A stretch of 64,000 nucleotides of DNA. Source: Unio delphinus (Eukaryota > Mollusca > Bivalvia > Unionida > Unionidae). The stretch is taken from assembly GCA_029339505.1 (NCBI GenBank), contig JAQISU010000033.1, positions 3,609,001-3,673,000 of the forward strand, written 5' to 3'. Below the pieces are notes generated by a model. It had not been told where the DNA came from. It ran no database searches and worked only from the letters and a program-made list of their open reading frames with translations. Positions 15,391 through 26,825 of this stretch are shown in pieces. Every line of letters begins with the position of its first letter. Position 1 is the stretch's first letter. Both the position numbers and the translations under genes were made by a program.

Positions 15391-15594
15391 TATTCGAAAC
15401 AAAATCACGATCTGTCACATATATTACTTAGGAACGAGAGACGTGCTGGTGTGATACTTAAGCATCGAATGGTAAAAATATATCGATCAGCTAGCAACTC
15501 ATGTTGATAACTAGTCTCAGCTTCCTGATAAACTGGAACAAAATCTACTATACAAACGCTTTTGAACTTCTTAATGCAATAAAGTTTTCCTAGC

Positions 15595-15915
<321 letters not shown>

Positions 15916-15939
15916 CGGACAGATAAGCAGAGAGCTTAC

Positions 15940-16107
15940 CCCTGGGCTCTTTTGCTGCGATTGCTGCTGCTGATGCGGCTTGTATGGCTTCTGCTCGGGT
16001 TCTGGCTCCTTCTCCTTGCTCAGCTGTAATATTACTGGCCTCTTTCCTTTTCTTCTTGGCGAGCAACTTCTGTACGTAGGATACCTGGGGAAGTGCAGCC
16101 AATTCAG
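15940..16107 (-). CDS. Internal exon of the RIIa-domain gene, 168 bp
   Basis: On the minus strand a good acceptor (TTCTCGTTACAG at 16119-16108) and donor (GTAAGC at 15939-15934) bracket 168 bp. This codes about 56 residues rich in Ala, Lys and Glu, starting [20 protein letters not shown] and ending IAAKEPRG. Entry needs two bases and exit leaves one, so it is a symmetric phase-1 exon. This matches the donor at 37256 and the acceptor at 1016. The Ala/Lys/Glu mix and the basic KKKRK cluster suggest a helical, possibly nuclear or filament-binding, segment. The link to the RIIa exon rests on strand, phase and position; other exons may lie between. Confidence 0.6.
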
Positions 16108-18084
16108 CTGTAACGAGAACGCGTTCGAAGAAAAACTAAAAAGCTAAATCAAAACAATCAATAGCTATCAATTCAATTTAATTTAGTTATCTTTCTCGTC
16201 TTAAAACTATATGACATGCAAAGTTCAAATGTAACAGCATAATACACCCAATGTCTTGCCTTGATTATACATACGATTAAGTTGATATCCTATTCTTAAT
16301 TAACTTGCAATTACAATTACGAATTAGGATCCATACGAACTGTTAATTACAACTAGGTCTTAGTGATAATAGTTTTTTTTTTCGCCAGCTGTCATGGATC
16401 CAACGTTAATGTGTGATTTTCGCTATTGTTTCCTCATAAACATATAAACCTACCCATAAACACATACACACGCACACTCGATAACAGTAAAGAATATTAC
16501 TCAAATTTGAATAAAAATACTCACCCTTTAAAGAACCAGACTGTCCAACAAGATTTGTTTTTATCGAATGATCTTCTAATATGGTTCAATTTAAAAATTC
16601 ATAAAAAGTTTAAGCAGTTTTATTAGTTTTATGTATCTAGCTGGTCTAGTAATGAATAAAGGAGGGTCAATTTATTTTCTGGAATTGTAATTTCTCGACG
16701 TATTAGTTTATTTATCTTTTATCTATCTATACGCATTATTGTATTTTTGTATTACGCATATATTACATAATAATATGCAGACATTTAATTGATCCAGAAC
16801 TCACGAAAACTACACTACTGACAAATCTAGCTCTTTGGGATTTTAAAAATGGAAGACAAGGGCAACTCATTTTGTCGGAACAATCCCATCTCCACAAAAC
16901 CTTAGTTATACTAAAATAAAAAAAAGCTAATTTTGAGAAATGATGACTCAGAATCAGAAGTTGACATTGCGTTTGCTATCCAGCACCCGGCTCTTTGTTT
17001 ACTATCCAACACTCACTTTTTGATTACCAACGATTACTTCGTATGTAATGACCAATACTTTGATGTTCTACTTGCATATACACCAACATAGTATGGATAA
17101 GTGGGGGAAGGATGTAAAAGGAGGAAATGTAAACACACTATCGCACAACAGCAAACAAGGCAACAGTAAGAGTGTTGCCAGACACATTATACACACAAAG
17201 ATAAATTGTTTTAAAGCTTTAGTTGAGTTGTGAAAATAGACATACATAGATAAACTGAGGCTAAAACAAATGTGTTTATACACATTGGATGTCATGCTGA
17301 TAGATAGGTAGATACGTTTGTAATCCTACCCGTTTATATTCAGACTTGGCGTATTTCATCTGTACCTTATTTGTGAACGGAGTGATTTTTACCTTATATG
17401 TTCACGTTTCTTAATTCAATAGAAAACAACATAATACATTAAATGTTTGCGCTTCCACGCGTTTTTGAAATGTAGATATGTTTTTGTTTTGATACATTAC
17501 CGTGAAAAGAAGACAAACGAGTACAAAAGATCTTAAAAAGTTGATGGAATCTCATAATTCTAAACACGGTTGTTATCATTGCGTCCTCCGTTCTGAAACT
17601 GATTAACGAGAAAACAGATCGTCAAAGTTAGGAGGTACACTATCTTTACCATCCCTCTGATATCCTCACACGTTATTCCAAGAAAGTCAGGGAGAATATA
17701 TTTTGTTTGTAGAAGGAATTCCTCGTGAAGACGTTAAGGTTGTTCCATAACATGTTAGGAGAAGACGAGAAAGAAATATAAGTTCTGATGTACACGAAAA
17801 GTACATGGTCGTAAGGCTAATATTATTCGCATCATTCAAATTTGTTTTTTGTTTTTAAAGTAAAGAGCGCATCATCAGTGCCAATGCACATTATCTAGTG
17901 TTCTTTAAAAGCCCCAGAGATAAATCTCAAGTTCAAGTGTTAGCAATAAGTATGTCGATGCCACTCAATTATCACGCGAATTTACTCATCGATTTAAAAC
18001 CTAACAATCTCGATAATTTGATGTCACAAACATTTCATTCCCATGCCATTATAAATATCACTATTCAGTGTAATTTTCGACCGT
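16108..18084. other. Intronic stretch, no gene recognised
   Basis: It contains a third copy of GCAGTTTTATTAGTTTTATG at about 16614, without TA repeats. A trace of the 12440-type degenerate repeat (inverted) lies at about 16975-17060. Small frames at 16426, 17048, 17068 and 17898 have no domain or splice support. Confidence 0.4.
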
Positions 18085-19200
18085 GATTGAGGGTTGTGGA
18101 ACTGATGCCTACCTGAGGTTTTACCATGGTTCTAAGAAGCAAAAAAAAAAAGGGGGGGGGGGGGGTTGTACTCGAATTTTAGTTCAAGACCTGGCCTCAT
18201 TTACGAACAAGTGGGGTTTTCGGTAGAAAATCTATTGCGTCGCAGGTCAAATGACATTTGTACATAAAGACATTTGATACACGATTATTCATTCCTGTTT
18301 CATGATCAGTCTGTGGAATCACTTATAGTTGTGTTCCGACATAATTTTAGATGACTTATATATTAACATTTTTCACTCAAATTACAGTGTGCATTGACGT
18401 TTTGGAATAAAATAATGTTTTGTCGTTATTGAGAACTCATTATTAGACATTTTGAATTGTATCCATGTGGTCTATCCGGACATTCAAAGCTTTTGATACA
18501 TCAGGACAGTCGAGGATCTTGGTACATCAGAACATTCAAGGCTACTGTAATTAATTTAGAACACAATATTTTTGTGCTTGTGATAGGATATCTAGGTTTA
18601 TTTTGGATTTAATTCAAAATATTATAAGTGGTCCTTAAATATTTTCGTTGTAACTTTGAGAAATGATTTTGCTGTTGATTTTACTAAACATTTGTTGTTC
18701 GCATCTTTCTGTTACATAGTTTAAAAGCGGACCCCGAGTGGTCAAGTGGTCTAAAGCGCTCACCGTTACGGATCACTGCCATCTCACCTCTGTCTGCGTG
18801 TGTTTGAGTCTCGGGCTCGGCCAATGTGGGTATGTGAGAAAGACTGCCGATAGCTTCTCGTGGGTCGGTGGTTCTTTTAGGGGTTTTCCCCGATCCTTCC
18901 TCCACCATTTATACTGGCAGCCAAGTATAGCTTATCTTGTGCTGAAAAATGGCGTTGAAAGCAATAAGAATAACATAGTTTAAGACCAAAGAGTCCTAAC
19001 AGTGTCAAGAAGAATCGTTCTGTCACCTAAACTTCGCCTTCTTCGTTTTTGCATATCAAAAATCCACCCCATAAAAAGATCGTTCGCTAGAGTCCTTTCT
19101 ATCAATATTCAACATGACTTTCTTTCAATCTCATTATCCTACCAAACACTATATGGCGTCAGTTGCGAAATTGAAAATGACAATCAGTTAACAATTGCCT
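18085..19200 (+). repeat. Duplicated block, copy 1 (interrupted by a SINE)
   Basis: From about 18085 the sequence matches 19634 onwards (shared landmarks GAGGGTTGTGGAA, GACCTGGCCT, GTGGGGTTTTC, AATCTATT.TGTCGCAGGTCAA, AGTGTCAAGAAG). The two copies are in direct orientation and differ by substitutions and small indels. Copy 1 carries a G/A homopolymer tract at 18141-18166. The last part (VKKDVQSFKRHLL-like when translated in copy 2) may be a LINE 3' end, so the block could itself be a repeat. Confidence 0.7.
18725..18972 (+). mobile_element. tRNA-derived SINE, family A, with perfect target duplication
   Basis: GACCCCGAGTGGTCAAGTGG and a diverged B-box (GTGTTTGAGTCTC) match family A. The 11-bp target duplication ACATAGTTTAA is perfect at 18714-18724 and 18973-18983. 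The SINE lies inside copy 1 of the duplication and is missing from copy 2. Confidence 0.9.
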
Positions 19201-19633
19201 AACTTCTGACAAATTTGTTGAACAAGAAATCTCAGTTCGGCTTTGCGACATTTTTAAGTGTATACTAGTTACACTCCTCAGATTATTGTATTCAGTTATC
19301 ACAACCCTCTTTCATTAATGAAAAGCAATGAGAGATAACTGAGATGGAGTTTGAGGCTGTTGTACTACATACAATATTGACATTAAGCACATGAGGAAAA
19401 GAGAATGCGATTGAAGACGCCCTCTCACGTGTATAGAAGTACTATGTTGCTTTATTTTGTGTATACTCTGTGTCATTCATAAGACATCATCCTACATAAT
19501 TTTAATTATTAAAGAAACTAATTTTATATTTTACTAGCATATAAAAAAGAAAACTTTATTGTATAAATCGTTCTTTTTCTTTACGACGAGAAGTTTTTAA
19601 AAATGTATATCTATATTGTGTGATAAATGTTTT

Positions 19634-20510
19634 TTTTTCCTGCATGCTGGAGGGTTGTGGAATTAATGTCTACCTGATTTTCGTCATGATCTTAAGAAAT
19701 ATGCAAGATGTATACTTGAATCTGAATTCATGACCTGGCCTTGTTTACGAGTATGTGGGGTTTTCCGTAGGAAATCTATTCTGTCGCAGGTCAAGTGACG
19801 TTTGTATACAAAGAGATTTGGTAAACAAACATTCATTTCTGCTGTGTGATCAGTCGGTGAAATATACAGTTGTGTTCTTATACAGTTTGAGAGGAATTAT
19901 TAAAATTATTCTTTGGAGATACAAAGTGCTCATTAACCTTTTAGACTAAAACACTGTTTTGTGATTATTGAGAATTCGTTCGAAGACATTCAATATTTTA
20001 TCATTTTCGGCAATCAGGACATAAAAGACGTATGGCACATCAACCATTTATCTGTAATTCAATCCGAACATTCTATACCAATGGGCATGTGATAGGGCAT
20101 TTTTCAAGATTATCTGGGATTTAATTCACATTACAGTAAGTATCTCTTTAATTTTCACTTTTTAACTTAAATTATTTGTTGATTTTTCTAAACGTGTTGA
20201 TTTTGCTTCTTTCTATTATATAGTTTCAGGCCATAGATTCATAATAGTGTCAAGAAGGATGTTCAGTCATTTAAACGTCACCTTCTACGTTTGCCATATA
20301 TTCATAACAGTGTCAAGAAGGATGTTCAGTCATTTAAACGTCACCTTCTACGTTTTTGTCTATTCAAAATAACCCTATATATAAAAAATCGTTCTCTTCA
20401 GTTCTTTCTAACAGTATTCAACATGAATTTCTTTAAATCCCATCCTACCAAAGAGATTCGTGCACTGCATGCCATCGGTCGCGAAACTGAAATAAATAAT
20501 TAGTCAAAAG
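19634..20510 (+). repeat. Duplicated block, copy 2
   Basis: This is the direct counterpart of 18085-19200 without the SINE. Near its end an extra tandem duplication of about 60 bp is seen: GTGTCAAGAAGGATGTTCAG occurs at about 20246 and again at about 20309. Confidence 0.7.
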
Positions 20511-21503
20511 GGGAGAAAAAACAAACAATTTCAACGAGGAGGATTTCTACGCATGCTTATAGGAAAATTGATAAAAGTCGCTGCTCCTTTAATAGGATAG
20601 ATTGATGGACCTTACTTAAAATGAGCAATGAGATGATAAACAGGAGGATAAAAAGCACACACATTTTCTGGACCGACGTTACACTAGTACTCTTGGAATG
20701 ACAAATACCAAAATTATTCAAACAGTGGATGGAACTACATTGTTGGTACGAACAAAGAACACGTGTACCTATTGATCATAATCTCACCGAAATATCATAC
20801 TTAGAACAAGAATTACGATCATTAATTTAACGGACTGAGCTGTCAGAAACACACACACACAAATCGCAATAGTACGGGCAATAAATTCACGCATTTCAAC
20901 TATTTTACCAAAAAGATTTAGACGAGACGGCTAAACATATTCAACGAGATTTTAAGATAGCCCTTACAAAAAATGCAAGAAAAACAACAACAAAAAACAC
21001 AACAACAACATAACCGATGAGAAAAATAGGCACATGGGAGGAAAAGAACAATAAGCAGCATAAGTGTTTCAAACTCCGTCTGTTTCTCCCACTCACCCCT
21101 CCAGCATGACAACCTTGCTGACACATTTCACTGTTTCCAGTCGAGAGAAAAATGAAAGGTTGGGTCCAAAGATTACGTCGACACACTCTTAAGCAGAAAA
21201 CGGAAGACAGAAGTGATAAATAAGTGAAAAAGAAAGTGAGTTAAGAGCACTATAAAAAAATGGGTGACTTTGCAACAAGGAGATAAAAAAAAATAAAAAA
21301 TAAAAACAACCGTGGACGTATTTAATCGGCAGTTGTATTGGCTATATTCTTCCCAGTCCGTCGTTGAACTATATCGAAAGTCACAACAACAAAAAAAAAA
21401 ACGGTATCCTCGCCGCCAACGCCAGTCACAACTCTTCCAGTCATATAAACAGTCCTCTTCTGGCACATTTGGAAAATCATCTAAAACCATGGAAAATTGA
21501 ATC
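20511..21503. other. Intronic stretch up to the Polinton boundary
   Basis: Short Cys-rich or Phe-rich minus-strand frames at 20918-21490 come from poly-A/ACA-rich DNA and show no domain. It ends at the left inverted repeat. Confidence 0.4.
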
Positions 21504-21730
21504 TAGCAGCAGAGGGGGTTAACAGACCAACTTTTTAGGCGTCGACGAGGCTTCCTTCTCGTTAATATTTACTAGAAAGGTCTATTTGACAAATTGAGGC
21601 TTCCTAGTAAATATTTAATAGAAAGATTTATTTCGTTCCTTGTAAGGGTCCATTTGGCAAAAAAAAAAAAGACGCCATTGTCGTTGGAAATAACCCCCTC
21701 TGCTGCTATGGGTTAACAATTCTTTTACGA
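21504..21730 (+). repeat. Left terminal inverted repeat of the Polinton, with a nested inverted-ended unit
   Basis: This is about 227 bp matched in inverse at 35769-35998. By eye roughly nine substitutions separate the two arms, apart from poly-T length. Within it, 21504-21708 starts TAGCAGCAGAGGGGGTTA and ends with its exact reverse complement (18 bp), so each arm contains a unit with its own inverted ends. Homology between the arms runs on past the inner end through AACAATTCTTTTACGA to about 21730. Confidence 0.93.
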
Positions 21731-21740
21731 TGAAAGTTCT

Positions 21741-23141
21741 CTACGATTTCACAAACAGACTAATTTGTAGAACCTCACCTCGTAAATCAATTAAATTATT
21801 AGACTGGTCAGTGAGTCTGAAATTAATTCTCGTTAGCGAATTATTATGACATCGCATATAGACTGGATTAGTTGGATCCTCAATAATTAGAAATCCTGGA
21901 GGAGCTGTTTGTGCAAATGAATATAGAATATATCCCTGCTGAGCTTGATTTGATCGCTCGAGATTTATTTGATAGCTTCCTTCGATAACATCACATACTA
22001 AATTCAATGCAATCACCGAAGATATATTCACATTTTGAGGAGTGATATGCCTGCCGCCGCCGTCTGGGTCATTATTTTATTTGAGGATAGTTGGACCCTT
22101 GTATTGCTGTCTCCATGCTATGACTGCTACAGTAAATTTTTCATTGATAAAATCATTAACATATTTTTTTAGTTCGTTTGCATTATACCCAGGATACTTG
22201 AAATTCAGTAGATCATCTTCTGTTATATTGTATGCAGTTAGAAATTTTCGTTTTGAGTGATCAAAGTCGTCATGATCAATTATTACTTGAATTAATCGCT
22301 GGTTGATATATTCCATATCGGATGCAAGTTGATTTAATATTTCAATTCGTTTAATGATTTCGTTCCAATTAGACTCATTAGAAACCCGTTGTAGTTGTTG
22401 ACTGTGTTTTTGATTGATTTCTATAAAGTATTCCATGAGGTCGTTATGTGATATATTTTTGTATGTAGTTACTTCTGGAGTCTCTTTAATCTTAATATTC
22501 CAAACGGCGGAATCTCTGGTGGATAGAAATATAAAATGACTACCCGGCAGTGATGACTTTTTTATATCACTGAGAGTTTCTCGATATGATGTGGTAATTT
22601 CGTGGTATGATTGTTTATCCGTGACATAATCAGATGTTTTAGGTGGAGGTGGTATTTCAGGCCATCCTAGTACGGTTTTTATAGAACTCTGATAGATATC
22701 TACAACATAATTAGACGAGTTTATCTCAATCGCGGATGATAGTGTTGGTTCATAAACCGTTATAGCGATTTTAGATTCTGTTCCAGTAATTGATTTTATT
22801 TTACGCTGGAATTCAGCATTGATTTGTTCGATTTGGTATGACCCAGATGGTATTGAAACAACGTTCCAGTCTGGTGTTCCGTCTTCTTTATTCTTATTCG
22901 CGAACACTAAAGAATTATTCGGTTGTTGACCGCCAAATGCTACTGACCTAATATTAGGCCAACTGTGATACACTCGTAGTTTTGCTAGCGCTATCTCCTT
23001 CACGGGAATCGGAATAGGGAAATTCACACTGAATTCTGGATTGATTGATGTTATTGAGATCATGCTGGTTTGTACTGGGTTTGTGTTCTCCACTATTCGT
23101 TGAAGTAATTCCTGCGGTGTTGTCATTGTTATTATATTCAT
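21741..23141 (-). pseudogene. Polinton structural protein (jelly-roll-like), one internal stop
   Basis: A single minus-strand frame spans 467 codons and is interrupted once by TAA at 22077-22079. The first 354 residues form the longest intact frame of the element. The N-terminal third has the pattern LRVYHSWPNI followed by IPSGSYQIEQIN and ends in SSIKTVLGWP. The part after the stop ends with NPVYMRC...RINFRLTDQ...DLRGEVLQISLFV. These N- and C-terminal signatures recur in a virion-associated protein of invertebrate Polintons as I remember the family; a capsid or penton-like role is inferred, not shown. It lies next to the left inverted repeat, last in the minus-strand block. The first start codon is used, and the upstream neighbour's frame overlaps it. 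Confidence 0.62.
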
Positions 23142-23611
23142 GTTGTGTTTCTAATTTTGACATAGCGGAATCATAAATACTTACCATCGCTGAGAACTCA
23201 CTATCGGATATAAATGTTTCGTCGAGCGACAACGATATCAACGAGGATAATTGCGAGTACGCGGTTGATACAACATGAAATTTAATTATGTAGTCTTGTA
23301 GTTTGCGTTGGCTGCATGATGATATTTTTTTTTTGTTATTATCGAAATTATTCCCGCGATTGTTGTTGCCGCTGATATACAAATTGGAACAGCTATCGGA
23401 GCAATCACTGTCACCGAGGATAGTATAATTCCGGCTCCGATGATTACACCACTCACCGAGTATACTGTAACATCAACTGCGGTGATTCTTCGTTGGTATT
23501 TTTTTTAATTTTTGTTTGATACTCCTCAGTGAGAGTTTTGAGTTTAGTCTGAAACTCTCTGGCCTGATCATAGCGATATTGAGATACCGAAGGTACCGTT
23601 GAGGACGACAT
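23140..23611 (-). pseudogene. Polinton membrane/coiled protein, frameshifted
   Basis: The gene probably starts at 23611 with MSSSTVPSVSQYRYDQARE and passes through T-runs near 23499 and 23328, where the frame changes. In the middle lies a long hydrophobic stretch (VYSVSGVVIGAGIILSSVTV), enough for one or two membrane segments. It is followed by a helical region, RKLQDYIIKFHVV...LISLSLDETFISDSEF, near 23170-23320. Many Polintons of invertebrates carry a protein with this hydrophobic-then-helical layout; the function is unknown. The last frame stays open to 22954 and overlaps the structural gene, so the true end is uncertain. Confidence 0.5.
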
Positions 23612-23675
23612 TTTATTTCCAAATCAGTTTACGATTTCAATTTAGTTATTTACTTAAATCCGCTACAAATTCCAT

Positions 23676-23972
23676 TTACCATGATACTGAAACCACAACC
23701 AAATTCTTATCAGTGGATGTTATCGTGAGCTGTTCAGTTGTATCCTTGTGATTGATCGTTGATATCGTATTGTTGACCCCAGATGAACTCGACGATCATA
23801 TATTAAATTGAGTCGGTGTTACTAGTGTTAATCGATAAATACCTTTGACGGTTGCAGTGATACTTAGTATACTGTCTGTAGGAGTCCACGCAAATGATCC
23901 GTGTTGGATCGTGTATACTACGTTGTTGGTTCTCTCATGAGGAATTTTTGTTTTTTCAATGATTGTTATCAT
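23676..23972 (-). pseudogene. Small Polinton structural protein, one internal stop
   Basis: A 98-codon frame starts at 23972, overlapping the stop of the stalk-like gene in an ATGA junction, and ends with TAA at 23676. TGA at 23796-23798 interrupts it. The sequence is rich in Thr, Ile, Ser and Val in alternation (YTIQHGSFAW, SILSITATVKGIYRLTLV, TEQLTITSTDKNLVVVSVSW), typical of a beta-sheet domain such as a fibre head or knob. Function is not recognised; position after the stalk-like gene fits a fibre-tip role by inference. Confidence 0.42.
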
Positions 23973-24651
23973 CCTCGGAAAATCAATTTTGATTGCCTGA
24001 TGAAATTTTTCGTCTCATCGTAGAATTTTTTAATATCAGGGAGTTTTATTTCAATTTTATCCAACGTGGTTCCAATAAATTTATCTATAATATTTTTACG
24101 AAAAACTGAAAACTGTTTTCCGTTATCTTCAATTCTAGATTGAAGTGTTGCTAGTTCCAACATAGAATTTTTTTAAACTCCGTGAGCTTCGGTGATGTTG
24201 CCGCTGGTTCGCCGAAGAAAGCCATAATTGATTTTAATTCATCATTGACAGTCTTTATATTGTCCATAGAGATTGTTATTAATGATAAATTCGGTGATGT
24301 TGTCGCTGGATCACCAAAAAAACTTTGTAACTCATTGTTGAGAGTTTTTAATTTATCCGTAATCGTCGAAACGAGTACGCCGGGTTTGAGTTTACCCTGA
24401 TCGGAAAATAACGCAACGGTGTTCTCGGTTGCGTCTCGTTGTTTAATTAAAATATCATCCAGGGAAAAATTACTAGTTTTCAATTTACCCTGACGATCTT
24501 GAAATACAACTATTTCATTAGGATCAACACTTGCTAAGTTCAACGTCTCAGCTATTTCATCTTTGATTATTTTCTTTATATCACCGGTTTCAACGCCATC
24601 AGGTCCAGGTTTCTTCAGCGCTGATAATTGTCTCCCCCAAATATCAATCAT
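23969..24651 (-). pseudogene. Stalk/fibre-like protein of the Polinton, frameshifted
   Basis: Two minus-strand frames, 24151-24651 (166 residues) and 23969-24163 (64 residues), meet at a run of seven T (24168-24174) and belong to one gene. The first frame has a short head (MIDIWGRQLSALKKPGPDG), two GKLK motifs (FQDRQGKLKTSN, FSDQGKLKPGV) and two imperfect helical repeats. These are NNELQSFFGDPATTSPNLS and NDELKSIMAFFGEPAATSPKLT. The second continues as a likely coiled coil (ELATLQSRIEDNGKQFSVF). Head, repeated shaft and coiled coil suggest a trimeric fibre or spike. No close family is recognised. It overlaps the next gene by ATGA at 23969-23972. Confidence 0.45.
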
Positions 24652-24657
24652 GTTATT

Positions 24658-25099
24658 CTATATAATCTCTCTAAAATCTCTTCGTTGACGACTTCGTCGT
24701 TTCCAGCGACTGTTAGTATATTCATTTACGACAACATGTGGTGGTTTTCCAGATGTTGAAATATCATCAAGGACATTTAATACTTCGTTGCCGCATATTG
24801 GTGGATCATTCATTTGTTGTGTTGGTAGCGTAGAATACCAACGAGGAGTTTTTAAGTGGTTTATATAACGCATAAATTCCTTCGGCGGTGCTAATCCATA
24901 TGAATCGAAATAAACAATTGCACGTGGATCAATCGCGTATGCAACCCAGTGAGTTCCAGGTTCGGTGCTGTTATCGAGATTAATAATACCGGTTTCAACG
25001 CTGTTTGGTTGTGCCGTTAACTGATCTTTCATAAAGACACCTCTGAAGTTTTTTATGGCCAATTTTTTTAGCAGCATCGAGTAAATCAAAATTGGACAT
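24658..25099 (-). pseudogene. Adenain-like cysteine protease of the Polinton, frameshifted
   Basis: This is a maturation protease of the adenovirus-type (C5) family, which cleaves capsid precursors during assembly. In the 143-residue frame ending at 24658, the catalytic His lies in GTHWVAYAID (His47 of that frame), the acidic residue in VYFDSYGL (Asp62) and the nucleophile in PPICGNEVL (Cys99). A Gln seven residues before the Cys (Gln92) fits the oxyanion position. The beginning, MSNFDLLDAAKK at 25099, is in another frame; the change occurs at seven T (25063-25069). All catalytic residues remain, but the end carries a basic tail (RWKRRSRQRRDF). It follows the pX-like gene by 20 bp. Confidence 0.85.
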
Positions 25100-25119
25100 T
25101 GGAGTTAAAGATTCCTCAA

Positions 25120-25589
25120 CTAGTAAACCGTTCCTGGGATTCTCAGACCCTTTCCGCTGTACCATGAATACGGGGTTCCTGGTAGTCTTAGGCCCTTTCC
25201 CTTCTTTTTTTTATATTCCTTCCCAGTTGCTTTCTTTAGTGCCATTCCTGCCACGGTACCAACGGCTACTAACGCCGCCGCTTTAGCCACTGCTGGGGGG
25301 CCGCTGCCGCAATCAACGTTGGAATCGCAGCTAACAATGGAAATATACAGCCGGTTTTTTTTATATTGGCAATTGCAGCCGCAGAGAGTTTAATTCGAAT
25401 TTCTTTTTTATTTTCCAGCGCGGCACTAAAATGTTTTGTTTGATTAGGTTTCAACGATAATTTATTCGCCCCGCCGGTCATCTGATTAGGTTTCAACGTG
25501 ATTGTAGTTCCGCATTTTTCAGTTGCTGATGATTGTAGTTTTTTAATTTGATTAAGAGTTAACGCAACACTAATAACATCATATGGCAT
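25120..25589 (-). pseudogene. pX/core-like small protein of the Polinton, frameshifted
   Basis: The gene starts MPYDVISVALTLNQIKKLQ at 25589. It holds two or three repeats of the type L-x-L-K-P-N-Q (TITLKPNQMTGG, KLSLKPNQTKHF, RIKLSAAAIANIKK), then a hydrophobic segment (IFPLLAAIPTLIAAAA). At six G (25295-25300) the frame shifts, and a second part continues to a stop at 25120, with KKKKGKGLRLPGTPYSWYSGKGLRIPG split over that stretch in two GKGLR.PGT repeats. Basic, glycine-rich tails of this kind are known from pX/mu-like proteins of adenovirus relatives and Polintons, where they bind DNA or are processed by the protease. Confidence 0.6.
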
Positions 25590-25615
25590 TACACAATAAC
25601 AGATTGATCTAATTG

Positions 25616-26286
25616 TTACATATTTTCTACCGGCGCATCTATTACTCTCATTCTTCCGCCAACACCTTCAAGTAGCATTGATTTATCACTGAGAATAACA
25701 GAAACTACCCTGTATTCGAGGATAGCACCACGAAGTACATTAGCTCTAAAATGTATATCAACGACGGATTGTCTTGTTAATTCAAGATGTTCCAACGAAA
25801 AATAATAGATCGGATACAAATTCTTAAAATCCAATTGTGATATTTGCAGACCAGTATCGACATTTTGATCGCGTGCCATATATGACAACAACCGATGATA
25901 CACGCGGGCAATATGGTTTTGACCGTAATTAAGTTGTATATCTTCGGATGGTTCCTGCTGGCCGTTTATTCTCAGTGAGACGTCTTTAACACCTAACTGA
26001 TCAAATATCATACTTGAGTACCAACTGGATACGGTGCTGGTACAGCAGGAATATCAGCAGCTGTTACAAGTTCTCCTTCTACTTCGATAAACGCTTCACA
26101 AGGCAAAAAGTATATACTTGTATCATGAACTTGAAGTTCAATTCTTGATCGACTATTTGGTTCTATTGCATGATAGACATAGTATTGATAATCACGTACG
26201 GAATCATCCTTGCGTATCAAACGCTTCCATATCAAACGATATGGGGCTTCCATATCAAACGCTGGATCAGATGTCCGTTTGAACAT
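25616..26286 (-). pseudogene. Capsid (hexon-like) gene of the Polinton, in two overlapping frames
   Basis: Two frames, 26008-26286 (92 residues) and 25616-26011 (131 residues), overlap by four bases (ATGA). The first has SRIELQVHDTSIYFLPCEAFIEVEGELV. The second has IFDQLGVKDVSLRINGQQ, then ARVYHRLLSY and LYPIYYFSLEHLELTRQSVV with a final beta-rich half. The layout resembles the first jelly roll and the end of Polinton-type hexon proteins, but the total of about 220 residues is much shorter than the 400 or more expected. It may be a shrunken capsid gene, a deletion product, or a separate minor capsid family. The ATGA overlap could be natural coupling or a frameshift. Confidence 0.45.
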
Positions 26287-26306
26287 TTTATTATATATTC
26301 ATTGAT

Positions 26307-26780
26307 CTAAATCATGGTCGTGATCGTTGACGACCACGTCGTGTTTTTTTTTAAGCCACTTCCCGCTATCATATTTGCGATGTTGCTTTGGTCGTTGGTG
26401 TATGACGGAGTCATCAACGACACTAGTTTCTGATCCACTGCGTTATTTATTATTTTACTAACAATCGCGGGCATTTTCGCTGTAGATGGTAGTGGTCCTG
26501 GTTTCCTTCGCCGTCGAACTAGCGCTGTTAGTTTATCCTTCGCGGCTGAAAACGCTTTTCCGGCAGCATCTCCAACAGCGCTAATACTTTTATCACGAAT
26601 AACATCAATGGCTTTCATTGATAACTGTTTTGCTAGCGGCGCTATTTTTGGAGCCATTCTTGCAAATAACCCTGCAATTGTATCACCGAGACCATCACCA
26701 TAGTACGCGTTATAAACTGGAAACCGCGAGTTTACTACATAGACGCTGGTTGGTTTATCATGGTTGTAGTGTATGATCAT
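26307..26780 (-). CDS. pVI-like minor capsid/core protein of the Polinton
   Basis: This is one of the few intact frames, 157 residues. After a short head comes YYGDGLGDTIAGLFARMAP, an amphipathic glycine-containing helix of the pVI/pX kind. Then follow an Ala/Lys-rich helical region (AVGDAAGKAFSAAKDKLTAL) and a strongly basic cluster, VRRRRKPGPLP. The amphipathic start and basic middle suggest a membrane-active or DNA-linked minor capsid protein released by the adenain-like protease. The assignment rests on pattern only. The gene precedes the capsid-like gene by 20 bp on the same strand. Confidence 0.5.
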   Translation of the reverse strand: MIIHYNHDKPTSVYVVNSRFPVYNAYYGDGLGDTIAGLFARMAPKIAPLAKQLSMKAIDVIRDKSISAVGDAAGKAFSAAKDKLTALVRRRRKPGPLPSTAKMPAIVSKIINNAVDQKLVSLMTPSYTNDQSNIANMIAGSGLKKNTTWSSTITTMI

Positions 26781-26825
26781 CTTATTTAAATGATATTTAT
26801 CTAATGCGATGACTTCGTCATCAGA

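Noticed and set aside
25092..25286. A plus-strand frame (64 codons)
   Set aside because: It is antisense to the second half of the pX-like protein with its GKGLR repeats.
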